Shown piece after piece: positions 13,922 to 26,614 of a stretch of 64,000 bases of DNA. Positions within the stretch are counted from its first letter, which is position 1. The number at the start of each line of letters is the position of its first letter. Source of the DNA: Scylla paramamosain (lineage: Eukaryota > Arthropoda > Malacostraca > Decapoda > Portunidae); assembly GCF_035594125.1 (NCBI RefSeq), contig NC_087156.1:11986806-12050805 (forward strand), given 5' to 3'. The notes beneath the pieces are model-generated. The model was given only the letters and a program-made list of their open reading frames with translations, ran no database searches and was not told where the DNA came from. Position numbers and translations under genes: made by a program.

Positions 13922-14639
13922 CTTAAAAGACACTTCTGGTAGTGTAATTTTTTTTTCCCACATAAAGCTACTTTCACATGCAATTTGGGGTTTTGGTAAC
14001 TAAGAATGTGAAAAAAACACTCAGAATACACGCATTTGGTAAGGTTGTTTTGTTTCTCAATTAATAGTGTTATTCAGGAGTTTATCCATTTTGGTATCTA
14101 AGAAACTTCTCCATTTATACGACTTTTTGCGTTTTTTGCCTTGTGCTTCTTGAGAATCTATAAAACACTCATTATAAACGTTTCTCGTTATGTTCTTTTG
14201 TTAACCAATATAGAGTGCTTTCCATCCATTTTCGCGTTTTTTTTTTTTTTTTTGTAAAAAGCTGAAAAATACTCAAAATATACCTTTTTGGTCATCTTAT
14301 TCTATTTTTTCATGTTGGCTGGTTTGCATCCGTTTTAGCATTTTTCTACTTAAAAACACGGAAAAGACACGTTTTCAGTAATTTGTTTTGGATTCCCAAA
14401 TAGAATGAATTCCATATTGTTAATTGTTTTGGTGACTAACATGCTGAAAAAACACTAGAAACATAGGTTTCTCGTAAAGTCGTTTAATTTCCCCATATAG
14501 TTGGCTTTGCATGCACTTTAGGGTTTTGTGCATAACAGTCCGAAAAAAAAAGCTAAAATTAACTTTTTTGATAATGTTCTTTTTTCATATAATTTCCCTG
14601 AATTTTGCCAGAATTTTGTGATCTCGGTACCTATGAAGA

Positions 14640-16435
14640 AATATAACAAAAAAAAAAAATCTTACTTATTTATTTACTTTTTTTTCTACTCTATAAAGAG
14701 GTTTTAGCTTTTTAGTACTTATGGAACTTAAAAAGACTCATAATACACGTTTCTCCTAATGTCCTTTTGTTTCCCAGACATAGGGTATTTTGCATTTATT
14801 AAAGCGTTATAAGAGGTAACATGATCAAAAACTCTCAAAATACATGTTTTTGGTAATGTTAATCTGTTCCTCCATAAAGGATGTTTTTCATGCGTTTTAG
14901 CGTTTTGGTATATAAGGAGCTCAAAAACAAGTAAACGCAAGTTCTTGGTAAAACATGGTTTTATACCCATGTAATGTGATTGCCCTCCTTTTTAGTGCTT
15001 TATTGCCTAACACGCTCAAAAACACTCAAAAGACACTTTTCTGGTAATGTCATTTTTTTTACCACATAAAGCTAGTTTTTCCTGCAATTTGGGGTTTTGG
15101 TAACTAAAAATGTGAAAAACAGTCAAAATACACGCATATCGTAAGGTTGTTCTGTATTCTCAATTCTCAATTAAGAGTGTTATTCCTCAGTTTCACAATT
15201 TTGGTATCTAAGAAACTTATCCATATACACGAGTTTTTGCGTTTTTTGTCTTGTGGTTCTTGTGAAACTATAGAACACTCATCATGCAAGTTTCTCGTAA
15301 TGTTTTTTTGTATCTCAATATAGAGTGCTTTCTGTAAATTTTCGCGTTTTTTGTAGATAAGAAGCTCAAAAACACTGAAAATATACCTTTTTTGGTAATG
15401 TTATTCTATTTCTTCATATTCGTTAGTTTGCATATGTTTTAGCGTTTTTCTACGTAAAACACTGAAAAGACACTTTTTCAGTAATTTTGTGATGGATTCC
15501 CAAAATGATATATATTATATATCATTTTGGTGCCTAACATGCTGAAAGACACTCAAAAGACAGGTTTCTCGTAAAGTCGTTTAATTTCCTCATATAGATG
15601 GCTTTGCATGCACTTTAGGGTTTGGTACATAACAGTCCGAAAAAAAAACTAAAATTAAATTTTTTTCATAATTTTCTTTTTTCACATAATTTTCCTAAAT
15701 TTTGCCAGAATTTTGGCATCTTGGTACCTATGAAGATGAATAACAAAAAAAAAATAATAAATTCCTATCTTTTTATTCATTTATTTATATTCTTTCTATA
15801 AACAGTGTTATTTATGGGTTTTAGCTAAATGGTACTTAACTTAAAAACACTCGTAATACATGTTTCTCAAAATGCCCTTTAATTTCCCAAACATAAGGTT
15901 CTTTGCATGTATTTAAGAGTTTTTATAGGTAACATGATCAAAAACACTCAAAATACATGTTTTTGGTAATGTTATTCTCTTTCTCCATAAAGGGTGTTTT
16001 GCATTCGTTTTAGCGTTTTGGAATATAAGGAGCTCAAAAACACTTAAAGGCAAGTTGTTAATAAAAGTTAGTTTTATTCCCTTGTAATGTGATTGTCCTG
16101 CTTTTTAGGGCTTTATTGCCTATCATGCAAAAAAAAAAAAAAAAAACACTTAAAAGACACTTTTCTGGTAATGTCATTTTTTTTCCCCACATAAAGCTAC
16201 TTTCACATAAAATTTGGGGTTTTGGTAACTAAGAATGTGAAAAACACTCAAAATACACGCATTTGGTAAGGTTGTTCTGTTTCTCAATTTCGAGTGTTAT
16301 TCAGGAGTTTCAGCATTTTGGTATCTAAGAAACTTTTCCATATATATGAGTTTTTGCGTTTTTTGCCTTGTGATTCTTCAGAATCTATAAAACACTCATT
16401 ATACACGTTTCTCGTAATATCCTTTTGTTAACCAA
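14640..16435 (+). repeat. Direct duplication SD5, source side (partner 29306-31110)
   Basis: Shares private variants with 29306-31110 at an offset of about 14.68 kb: the 'AGGTTTTAGC' K with a shortened spacer, CAGTCAAAATACACGCATATCG in D (15121, 29802), GTATCTCAATATAG in F, TTAGCTAAATGGTACTTA in K (15820, 30500), and the A-run at B/C. Here the unit then loses F-H at 16435, while the partner keeps F and G up to 31262. Confidence 0.85.
15500..15530. repeat. Perfect 15 bp-arm palindrome inside segment H
   Basis: Arms CCAAAATGATATATA (15500-15514) and TATATATCATTTTGG (15516-15530) are exact reverse complements around a single T. It replaces the usual H middle (CATATAGAGTGACTTCC...). The equivalent place in the duplicate, near 30180-30210, retains a more ordinary H with an extra TATATA, so the perfect symmetry is private to this copy. 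Confidence 0.9.
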
Positions 16436-16689
16436 TAAAGAAAGAGAAAAAACCACAAAAGACAGGTTTTTCGTAAAGTCGTTTAATTTCCCCATATAGT
16501 TGGCATTGCATGCACTTCATGTTTTGGTACATAACAGTCCGAAAAAAAAACTAAAATTAACTTTTTCGATAATGTTCTTTTTACACATAATTTCCCTGAA
16601 TTTCGCCAGAATTTTGGCATCTCAGTACCTATAAAGAAGAATAAGAAAAAAAAAAGAATCCTATTTTTAATTATTTCTTTATTTTTTCT

Positions 16690-18480
16690 CTATAAAGAGG
16701 TTTTAGCTTTTTGGTACTTATGGAACTTAAAAACACACATAATCCACGTTTCTCATAATGTCCTTTCGTTTCCCAGACATAGGGTTCTTTGCATGTATTT
16801 AAGCGGTTTTAGAGGTAACATGATAAAAAATACTCAAAATAAATGTTTTTGGTAATGTTAATCTGTTTCTCTATAAAGGGTGTTTTGCATATGTTTTAGC
16901 GTTTTGGTATATAAGGAGTTAAAAAACACTTAAAAGTTGGTTTTATTCCCATGTAATGTGATTTCCCTCCTTTTTAGTGCTTTATTGCCTCTCTCAAAAA
17001 CCCTCAAAAGATACTTTTCTGGTAATGTCATTTTTTCCCCACATAAAGCTAGTTTCGCATACAATTTGGGGTTCTAGTAACTAAGAATGTGAAAAACACT
17101 GAAAATACAGGCATTTAGTAATGTTAATCTGTTTCTTAATTAAGAGTGTTATTCAGGAGTTTCAGAATTTTGGTATCAAAGAAACTTCTCCATATACACT
17201 AGTTTTTTTGCGTTTTTTGCTTCGTGGTTCTTGTGAAACTATAAAATACTCATTATACACGTTTCTCGTAATGTCTTTTTATTTCTCAATATAGAGTGCT
17301 TTGCATCCTTTTTCACGTTTTTTTTTTTTTTTTTGTTGGTCATAACCTCAAAAATACTTAAAATATACCTTTTTGGTAATGTTATTCTATTTCTTCATAT
17401 TGGTCTGTTTCCATCCGTTTTAGCGTTTTTTACGTAAAACACTGAAAAGACACGTTTTCAGTAATTTTGTTTTGGATTCCCATATAGAGTGACTTTCATA
17501 TTATTTATCGTTTTGGTGCGTAACATGCTGAAAAACACTCAAAAGACAGTTTGTAAAGTCGTTTAATTTCCCCATATAGATGGCTTTTCTATGCACTTTA
17601 GGGTTTGGTACATAACTTTTTCGATAATATTCTTTTATCCACATAATTTCCCTGAATTTTAACAGAATTTTGGCATCTCGGTACCTCTGAAGATGAATAA
17701 CAAAAAAAAAATAATAAATTATTTTCTTTTCTTTTATTTATTTATATTTATTTTTACTTTTTTTTTTTGTTTCTTCATAAAGAGAGATATTTGTGAGTTT
17801 TAGCTTTTTGGTATTTAAGTAACTTAAAAACACTTATAATACACGTTTCTCGTAATGTCCTTTCGTTTCCGAAACAGGATTCTTTTCATGTATTTAAGCG
17901 TTTTTATAGGTAACATGACAAATAACACTCAAAATACATGTTTTTTGTAATGTTATTGTGTTTCTCCATAAAGGATTTTTTGCATTCGTTTTAGTGTTTT
18001 GGTATGTAAGGAGCTCAAAAATATTTAACGGCAAGTTCTTGGTAAAAGTTTTTTTTATTCACATGTAATGTGATTGCCCTTCTTTTATGTACTTTATTGC
18101 CTAACAAGCTCATAAACACTGAAAAAAAATTTCTGGCAATATTTTTTTTTCCGCACATAAACATAGTATCGCATGCAATTTCGTGTTTTGGTAACTAAGA
18201 GTGTGAAAAACACTCAAAATACACGCATTTGGTAAGGTTGTTCTGTATCTCAATCAAGAGTGTTATTCATGAGTTTCAGCATTTTGGTATCTAAAAAACT
18301 TTTGCCTTGTTGTTTTGAAACTATAAAACACTCATTATACAGGTTTCTCGAAATGTTCTTTTGTTTCCTAATATAGAGTGCTTTGCATCCATTTTCTCGT
18401 TTTTTGTAGGTAACAGGCTCAAAAACACTCAAAATATACCTTATTGGCAATGTTATTCTATTTCTTCATATTGGTTTGTT
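16690..18480 (+). repeat. Direct duplication SD4, source side (partner 52082-53900)
   Basis: Matches 52082-53900 at an offset of about 35.39 kb. Private shared markers are TATGGAACTT in K, a CCAGACATAGG L, 'CTCTCAAAAACCCTC' at B/C (16992, 52400), the TTTTTGTTGGT F ending, and the shortened E (AACTTTTGCC at 18299 and 53725). It lies immediately left of the source of the large inverted duplication. Confidence 0.85.
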
Positions 18481-19501
18481 TGCATCCGTTTTAGCGTGTT
18501 TTTACGTAAAACACTGAAAAGACAAGTGTTAAGTGATTTTGTTTTGGATTCCCATATAGAGTGACTTCCATATTATTTATTGTTTTCGTGCCTAACATGC
18601 TGAAAAACACTCAAAAGACAGGGTTCTGGTCAAGTCGTTTAATTTCCCTCTAGAGGTGGCTTTGCATGCAATTTAGGTTTTGGTACATAAATGTCCGCAA
18701 AAAAGCTAAAATTAACTTTTTTTTATAATGTTATTTTTTCCACATAATTTCCCTGAATTTTGCCAGAATTTTGGCATCTCGTCACCTATGAAGAAGAATA
18801 ACAAAAAAAAAAAGGAAAAATTTTTTTTTCTCTATAAAGAGTGTTATTTGTGGATTTTAGCTTTTTGGTGCTTAAGGAATTTAATAATATTCATAATACA
18901 CGTTTCTCGTAATGTCCTTTCGTTTCCCAAAAATAGGGTTATTTCCATGTATTTAAGCGTTTTTATAGGTAACATGATCAAAAACACTCAAAATACATGT
19001 TTTTGGTAATATTCTGTTTCTTCATAAAGGGTGTCTTGCATGCGTTTTAGTGTTTTGGTATGTTAGAATCTCAAAAACACTTAAAGGCAAGTTCTTTGTA
19101 AAAATTGGTTTTATTCCCATGTAATGTGATTGCCCTGCTTTTTAGTGCTTTATTGCCTAACACGCTCAAAAACACTCAAAAGACACTTTTCTGGAACTGT
19201 CTTTTTTTTTTTCTTTCCACATAAAGCTAGTTTCGTATGCAATTTGGGGTTTTGGTAACCAAGAATGTGAAAAACACTCAAATTACACGCACTTGGTAAG
19301 GTTGTTCTGTTTCTTAATTAAGAGTGTTATTCATGAGTTTCAGGGTTTTGGTATCTAAGAATCTCAAAAACACTTATAATGCACGTTTCTCGTAATGTCC
19401 CTTTTTTTTTTTTCCTCATTTAGGGTGCTTTGCATGCATTTTGGCATTTTATTTTTCACGGAATAGCTGAAAAAACACTGAAAATACACGCTTTTGGTAA
19501 T

Positions 19502-19524
19502 AAGAACATAAGAACATAAGAAAT
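19502..19524 (-). repeat. CR1-type 3' terminal octamer repeat
   Basis: Read on the minus strand this is TTCTTATG repeated about 2.5 times at the extreme 3' end of the LINE, abutting satellite sequence. Chicken CR1 ends in a similar short tandem octamer rather than poly(A), which supports the family call. The inverted twin ends the same way at 51048-51070. Confidence 0.8.
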
Positions 19525-19615
19525 AAGTAAATATGCAAGAAGACATCTGGCCTACACGTAGTACTTGTAGGCAGTACTTGTATGAAATATGCCTACGTAT
19601 TTCCACCTATCATCC

Positions 19616-20512
19616 TTATCGATAAATGTGTAATTTTCTCTTACAGTTGCCAAATGCCTCAGCACTAAGAGCTTGATTACTAAGTCCGTTCCAATCATCT
19701 ACTACTGTATTTGAAAACCAATTCCTTCCTGTTTCCTTTTTGAACATCAAGTTTTCAGGCTCAAGCCTGAAAACTTGATGTTCTATTTTTCTTGTTCTAT
19801 CATGGTTACAGATTCTAAGAATTTTCATTATGTTCCCCTTGTTATAACCCATATACCACTTAAAGACTTCTATCAGGTCCACTCTTAACCTACGTCTCTC
19901 TAAAGAATGTAAATTTAACAGCTTGAATCTCGCTTCGTAAGGAATACTCCTCATCCCCTGTATCCTTTTAGTCATTCTCCTTTGAAGTGATTCTAATAGA
20001 CCTTTATTGTTCCTGTGATGTGGTGACCAGAATAGGACAGCGTAGTCTAGATGAAGTCTGACCAGCGCTAAATATAACTTCAATATTACTTCGGGAGTTT
20101 TACTTTTAGCACTCCTGAAAATGAATCATAATACACTATTTGCTTTGTTTCTGGCCTCTTTGTATTGCTTTCTTAGACGGAGTTCAGAGCTAACTTTAAA
20201 TCTCAAATCTTTTTCTAATCCTGAACCTACCAGAACTTGGTTGTTCATTGTGTAACTACTGTGTGGGTTTCTTCTACTTACGCTAAGTGCTTTGCATTTG
20301 TTGATATTAAACTGCATTTGCCATCTGTCTGTCCATTCGTTCATCCTATCCAAATCTGCCTGCAAGGCGATGGTATGCGATTCTGACCTAATTAATCTAC
20401 ATACTCTCGTGTCATCCGCAAATTTACTAACATCACTACTAATTCCACTATCCAAGTCATTTACATATATTACAAACAACATCGGCCCTAATACTAATAA
20501 TCCCTTTGTCAC
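19616..20512 (-). pseudogene. CR1-like reverse transcriptase, palm to C-terminus (broken)
   Basis: One frame runs 20512 to 19616 and is interrupted once, by TGA at 20126-20128, splitting it into 128 and 155 residues. The first part has LGPMLFVIYVNDLDSGI and the catalytic FADDT box (20411-20422), followed by an LDRMNEWTDRWQMQFN-like block; the second has LVRLHLDYAVLFWSPH and a C-terminal VFRLEPENLMF block. This matches the RT C-terminal half of CR1/jockey-group LINEs. The same TGA is present in the inverted twin, so it predates the duplication. No other stop is seen in this copy. Confidence 0.88.
19742..19783. repeat. 42 bp near-perfect palindrome inside the LINE ORF
   Basis: Arms GAACATCAAGTTTTCAGGCT and AGCCTGAAAACTTGATGTTC flank a 2 bp CA centre. 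It lies in the coding stretch for HQVFRLEPENLMF, so symmetry and coding overlap. The twin at 50797-50838 keeps both arms with TG at the centre, the complement of CA, as expected for an inverted copy. Confidence 0.92.
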
Positions 20513-20602
20513 CCCACTAATTACTTGACCCCACTCGGATTTAGAGCCATTTATTACAACACTCTGTCGCCTGCCGCTTTGCCATGACCTTATCCAGATT
20601 AC

Positions 20603-20818
20603 TTATAACCTTTTTCCAATTCTTAAATACTGTGGAATATATTTCATCTGGTCTTGGTGACTTGAACTTTTCAGCTTATGTATCTCCTGTTCCATTATCT
20701 CTTTATTTATGGTAATATCTGTCAGCTTCTCATTTTCTTCTACTCTAAATATATTGTCACTATTCGGCAAATCCTGCATGTTTTCCTGGGCAAAGACAGT
20801 TAAAAAATAATCGTTCAC
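20603..20818 (-). pseudogene. CR1-like ORF2 remnant upstream of the RT deletion
   Basis: Encodes about 71 residues with FLTVFAQENMQDLP and an IMEQEIHKLKSSSHQD block, the usual LINE linker just before RT motif 1 (FASVF... then a LK..KSPGPDG-type box, here altered to KSSSHQDQ). Right after YIPQYLRIGKR the frame stops. The next recognisable motif is already the WI(R/K)SW...RRQ...VING block, so roughly 200 residues with the first RT motifs and the first catalytic aspartate have been lost. The deletion is shared with copy 2. Confidence 0.8.
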
Positions 20819-23800
20819 AATTTTACTAATCTCCTTTCAACAACTAAGCAGGTCCCATTCTGCTGTCTTTAAGGAACTATTGTTTCTCTATTCTTCGTCT
20901 TATATACCTGATAAAATCTCTTGGGGTCCATCTTCGCTTGGCTGGCTACCTTTAATTCATAACTATTTTTAGCTTTCCTTGTTAAACTCCTGACTTTTCT
21001 AATTCATTATACTATGGCCTTAAAACCACTTCCCCTGTCTTTAATCTCATATATACTTCTTTTTCGCCCTATGTAATGTTTTAACCTCTATCATCCATTT
21101 AGGATCATTCTTCTGCGATCTTATTCTTCTGTAAGGGATATTCCCTAACTGTCCTGAATGTAATTTATCAACGAAATATTTATTTCGCTTCTCTATAAAG
21201 GGTGTTTTGCTTGAGTTTTAGCGTTTCTTTACATAAGAACCTTTAAAACACGTTTTTAGTAATGTTATTTTGTATTCCTTTATGGAGCACTTTCCATGCT
21301 TTTCAGCGTTTTGGTGTCTAACACGTTGAAAAACACTCAAAAGAATCGTTGATGATAATGTCGTTTCGTTTCCCGATAAAGAGGGCTTTCAATGCATTTT
21401 GTCTTTTGGTACTTAAGAATATGAAAAAAAAGTTTAAGTAAAAGTTTTCGGTTGAGTTATTTTTCCATATAAAGTTCTAATCATGTGTTTTTGAGTCTGG
21501 GTACCTAAAAAGCTCAAAATCTCTCATAATACACTTTTCTCGTAATGTCCTTTCTTTTCTCCATGTAGGATGCTTTGCGTGTAATTTGGCACTTTTATAC
21601 TTTACAAGCACAAAAACAATCAAAATACAAGTTTTTGGTAATGTTAATTTGTTTTTCCGTAAAGGTTGTTTTGCATGCTTTTCAGCGATTTCGGATGTAA
21701 GAAGGTTAAAAACACTCTCAAGATACTTTCTTGGTAATGTTATTTCATATTGCCAAATAGGGTGCTTTCAATGCATTTTAGCATTTTGATTCCTAACACT
21801 CAAGTAAACACTAAAAAAGACACGTTTCCTGTAATATCGTTTTCCTTCTTCATATAGGGATCTGCATGCATTATGATGTTTTGATACATAATGTGAAAAA
21901 CGCTTAAAATAAAGATTTTAGGTAATGTTGTTCTTTTTCTCTATATAGGGTGCTATTCATCCTTTTTAGCGTTTTGGTACTTAGGAAGCTTACTTAGGAA
22001 GCTCAGAAACACAAATAAAACTTGTTTCTCCAAACGTCTTTCCATTTCCCCATATAGGATGCTTTGTATGTATTTTGACGTTTTGGTACATAAAAAGGAA
22101 AAAAAAAACACAAAAACACGTTTTTTGGTGATGTTCTGTTTCTGTATTAAGAGATATAGAATATAATTAATTTTCATTCAGGCGGTTTAGTGTTTGGTAC
22201 CTAAGAGACTCAAAACTCTGATAATGCACGTTTCTCGTAATGTCCTATTTTTTCCTCATACATGCAATTTTAAGATGATGTACGTAACAGACTCAAAAAG
22301 ACTCAAAATACACGTTTTTGGTAATGTTTTTTTTTTCTGTTTGGTAAGATTATTCGTGTTTGTTGGACGCGTTTTAGCGTTTTGGTACGTAAAATGTTTA
22401 AAACACTTAAAAGACATGCTTATTATTTTGCATTTTTATATAAGGTGCTTTCCATGCTATTTAGCGTTTTCGTGCCTAACACGCTGAAAAACATAAAAAC
22501 ACATTTCTTACATTGTTGTTTAATTTTCTCGCATAGCGAGCAAGTATTATGGTGTTTTGCTACCTGACAATGTGAAAAACATTCAAATTACACGATTCTG
22601 GTAATGTTATTTTCTTTCTCGATTTTTGCGTTTTGGTACCTGAGAAGCTAAAAAAAAAAAAACTCATAATACACGTTTTTTGTCATGTCCTTTCGTTTCC
22701 TCATATAGGCTGTTTTTGGTGCTTTGGTATCTAATAGGGTGTTTGCATGTATTTTGACATTTTAGTTCGTAAGAACCTAAAAAAAAACACTCTAAAGACA
22801 CGTTTTAGTAAAGTTGTTTTGTATTCCCCTACGGGGTGATTTCGTTGCTTCTTACTGATTGGGTGCCTAACACGCCCAAAAAATAACAAAAGACAAGTTT
22901 CTAGAGATTTTGTTTCGTTTCTTCATATAGGTTGCTTTACATGCATATGCTGGCGTTTTGGTAATTATCAATGTAAAAAAATACCCGTTTTTTTTAAGTT
23001 TGTTCTTTTTCTTTAGAGCACTATTGAAATACTGATTTGGTACTTAAGAAAGTAATTAAAAAAAAAAAACACAACAAACGTTTCTTGTAATGTCCTTTTT
23101 ATTTCCATATGCAGGGTGATTTGTTTGATGACAGGCGATTTTGTACATTAGCTCAAAAAAATAAATAAATAAATAAAAAAAAACACAAAATACACGTTTT
23201 TGGTTAGTGTATTCTGTTTCTCTATATATGGTATTTTCATACGTTTTTAAAGTCGTTTCATATATCTATATATGGGTCTTTGCATGAATTTTGGCTTTTT
23301 GGTAACTAAGAATGGCATAACACTCAAAATGCACGGTTTTTTTTTTTTTTTGCAGTATTGTTCTGTTTCTCCATATAGAGTGTTTTTTCATGTGTTTTAC
23401 CCTTTTGATACAAAGAAAATCAAAAACCCTCATAATACACGTTTCTCGTAATGTCTTAATTTTTCCCATATAGGATATTTCCGATTCATTTAGGCGTTTT
23501 TTTACGTAACAATCTTACAAAAGACTCAAAATACTTTTATATGCTTTTTTATATGCGTTTTAGCGTTTTCGTATGTAAGGAGCTTAAAAACACTTAAAGG
23601 CAAGTTATTGGTAAAAGTTGGTTTTATTCCCATGTAATGTGATTGCCCTGCTTTTTAGTGCTTTATTGCCTAACACGCTCAAAAAAACTCAAGACACTTT
23701 TCTGGTAATGTTTTTTTTTTCACACAAAGCTAGTTTCGCATGCAATTTGGGGTTTTGGTAAGTAAGAATGTTAAAAAGATTCAAAATACACTCATTTCGT

Positions 23801-26581
23801 AAGGTTGTTCTGTTTCTCAATTAAAAGTGTTCTTCATGAATTTCAGCATTTTGGTATCTAAGAAACATCTCCATATACACGAGTTTTTGCGTGTTTTGCC
23901 TTGTGGTTCTTGTGAAACTATAAAACACTCATTATACACGTTTCTCGTAATGCCCTTTTCTTTCCCAATATAGAGTGCTTTGCAACTATTTTCGCGTTTT
24001 CTGTAGGTAACAAGCTCAAAAACACTCAAAATATAACTTTTTAGTAATATTATTCTATTTCTTCATATTAGTTGGTTTGCATCCGTTTTAATGTTTTTCT
24101 AAGTAAAACACTAAAAAAAAACACGTTTTCATTAATTTTGTTATGGATTCCCATAAAGAGTGACTTCCATATTATTTATCGTTTTAGTGCCTAACTTGCT
24201 AAAAAACACTCAAAAGACAGGTAACTGGTAAAGTCGTTTAATTTCCTCATGTAGGAGGCTTTGCATACACTTTAGGGTTTGGTACATAACAGTCCGAAAA
24301 AAAGCTTAAATTATCTTTTTTATAATATTATTTTTTCACATAATTTCCCTGAAACATGCCAGAATTTTGGCATCTCGGTACCTATGAAGATAAATAACAT
24401 AAAAAAAATCCGTTTTGATTAATTAATTTATTTTCTCTATAAAGAGTGTTATTTGTGGGTTTTAACTCTTTTCGTACTCATGGAACTTAAAAACACTCAT
24501 AATACACGTTTCTCGTAATGTCCTTTCGTTTCCCAAACATAGGGTTCTTTGCATGTATTTAAGCGTTTTTATACGTAAGAGATCAAAAACAATGAAAATT
24601 TATGTTTTTCGAAATGTTATTTTGTTTCTCAATAAAGGGTGTTTTGCATGCATTTTAGCGTTTTAGTATGTAAGGAGCTGAAAAACACTTAAAGACAAGT
24701 TCTTGGTAAATGTTGGTTTTATTCCCATGTAATGTCATTGCCCTGCCTTTTTGTGCTTTATGGCCCAACATGCTCAAAAACACTCAAAAGACACTTTTTT
24801 CTGGTAATGTCATTTATTTCCAACATAAAGCTAGTTTCGCATGTAATTTCGGGTTTTGGTAACTAAGAATGTGAAAAACACTCAAAATACACGCATTTGG
24901 TATGGTTATTCTGTTTCTCAATTAAGAGTGTTATTCATGAATTTCAGCATTTTGGTATCTAATAAAAATCTCCATATACACGAGTTTTTTTGCGTTTTTT
25001 GCCTTATGGTTCTTGAAAACTATTAAAACATTCATTATACAATTTTCTTGTAATATCCTTTTGTTTCCCAATATAGACTGCTTTGCATTCAGTTTTGCGT
25101 TTTTTGTAGGTACCAGCTCAAAAACTCTCAACTTTTTTGTAATGTTATTCTATTTCTTCATATTGGTTTTTTTTTTTCCGTTTTAGCGTTCTACGCTAAA
25201 GCTGAAAAGACACGTTTTCATTAATATTATTGAAATTGCTTAAAACACCCAAAGACACGTTTCTTGTAAAGTCGTGTAATTTCCCCGTATAGGTGGCTTT
25301 GCCTGCACTTCTGGATTTCGTACATAACTCCGGAAAAAGCTTAAATAATTTTTTTAATGTTTTTTTTCACATAATTTCCCTGAATTTTCTCAGAAATTTG
25401 GCATCTCTGTACCTATAACGATGATTAAAAAAAAAAAAAAAATCTATTTTTTTATTATTTTTTTTCTCTATAAAGAGTGTTATTTGTGGGTTTTAGATTT
25501 TTGGTACTTAAGGAACTTAAAAATACTCATAATACACGAGTTTCGTAATGTCCTTTCGTTTCACAAACATAGCGTTCTTTGTATGTATTTAAGCGATTTT
25601 ATAGGTAACATGATCAAAAACACTCAAAATACATGTTTTTGGTAATGTTATTCTGTTTCTCCATAGAGGTTGTTTTGCATGCGTTTAGCGTTTTGGTATG
25701 TAAGGAGTTAAAAAAAACACTTAGAGGCAAGTTCTTCGTAAAATTTGGTTTTATTCCAGTGTAATGTGATTGTTCTGCTTTTTAGTGTTTTGTTGCATAT
25801 AACGCTCAAAAACACTGAAAAGACACTTTTCTGGTAATGTCATTTTATTCCCACATAAAGCTAGTTTTGCATGTAATTTGGGATTTTCGTAACTAAGAAT
25901 GTGAAAAAACACTCAAAATACACACATTTGATAAGATAGTTCTGTTTTTCAATTAAAAGTCTTATTCATGAGTTTTAGCGTTTTGGTAAAAACTTCTCTA
26001 TATACACGAGTTTTTACGTTTTTTGCCTTGTGGTTCTTGTGAAACTATAAAACACTCATTATACACGTTTCTCGTAATGTCCTTTTGCTTTCCAATATAG
26101 AGTGCTTTCCATCCATTTGCGCCTTTTTTTGTAGGCAAAAAGCTCAAAAACACTTTTTGGTAATGTTATTCTATTTCTTCATATTTGTTGGTTTGCATCC
26201 GTTTTAGCGTTTTTCTACGTAAAACACTGAAAAAACACGTTTTCAGTAATTTTGTTTTGGATTCACATATTGACTGACTTCCATATTATTTATCGTTTTG
26301 GTGCCTAACATGCTCAAAAAAACACAGAAAAGACAGGTTTCTGGTAAAGTCGTTTAACTTCCTTATATAGGTGGCATGCATTTTAGAGTTTGGTACATAA
26401 AAATCCGAAAAAAGAGTTATAATTAACTTTTTTGATAATTTTCTTTTTTCCACATAAATTCCCTGAATTTTGGCAGAATTTGGCATCTTGGTACCTATGA
26501 AAATCAATATAAAAAAAACTATTTTTTTTTCTCTATAAAGAGTGTTATTTTGGGGTTTTAACGTTTTGGTACTTAAGAAAC

Positions 26582-26614
26582 ACTTAAAAACACTTAAAAA
26601 CACTTAAAACACAT
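26582..26614 (+). repeat. ACTTAAAAAC minisatellite replacing segment L
   Basis: About three 11 bp units where K passes directly into A. The related HOR at 57780-57900 still has a full L, so about 100 bp was lost here and the shared ACTTAAAAAC ends became tandem. The inverted twin at 43688-43757 is longer and partly reshuffled. Confidence 0.8.

Larger units (their letters stand above)
7038..19362 (+). repeat. Satellite HOR array, plus orientation (main block)
   Basis: About eleven HORs, with A segments near 8296, 9403, 10511, 11584, 12595, 13710, 14823, 15940, 16824, 17922 and 18980. Broken units include a shortened H at 12225-12245 (CAGATTGCTG directly after the H start), a loss of F-H at 16435, and a shortened E at 18290-18310. 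The array ends where D passes straight into an L/F-type segment without E, the hallmark of the older pentamer form. No genes seen. Confidence 0.9.
19501..21188 (-). mobile_element. CR1-like non-LTR retrotransposon, 5'-truncated, copy 1
   Basis: A LINE fragment of about 1.69 kb on the minus strand. From 5' to 3' it carries a linker with NDPKWM-like and DPKRFYQTYE-like motifs (21100-20900), the start of the reverse transcriptase (RT) region, then the FADD box (20411-20422), thumb and C-terminal domain, and a 3' end of tandem TTCTTATG octamers. Terminal octamers are typical of CR1-clade elements. It sits inside one A/G monomer: left flank ends ACGCTTTTGGTAA, right flank resumes TTCTCTATAAAGGGTG. 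The endonuclease domain and the early RT motifs are missing, so it cannot be autonomous. Confidence 0.85.
19363..23548 (+). repeat. Pentameric, older form of the satellite (interrupted by a LINE)
   Basis: Monomers here are diverged and cycle through five classes, L/F, A/G, B/H, C/I and D/K, with no E or J segment. Examples: B/H near 21265, C/I 21331, D/K 21422, L/F 21511, A/G 21603, B/H 21705, C/I 21810, D/K 21895. Some cycles are incomplete near 22100-23500. L/F-type segments recur at roughly 200-500 bp, not at 1.1 kb. The zone starts at about 19363, where D passes into L/F without E, and ends near 23548, where the canonical HOR resumes. An AAAT run lies at 23155-23182. Confidence 0.75.
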
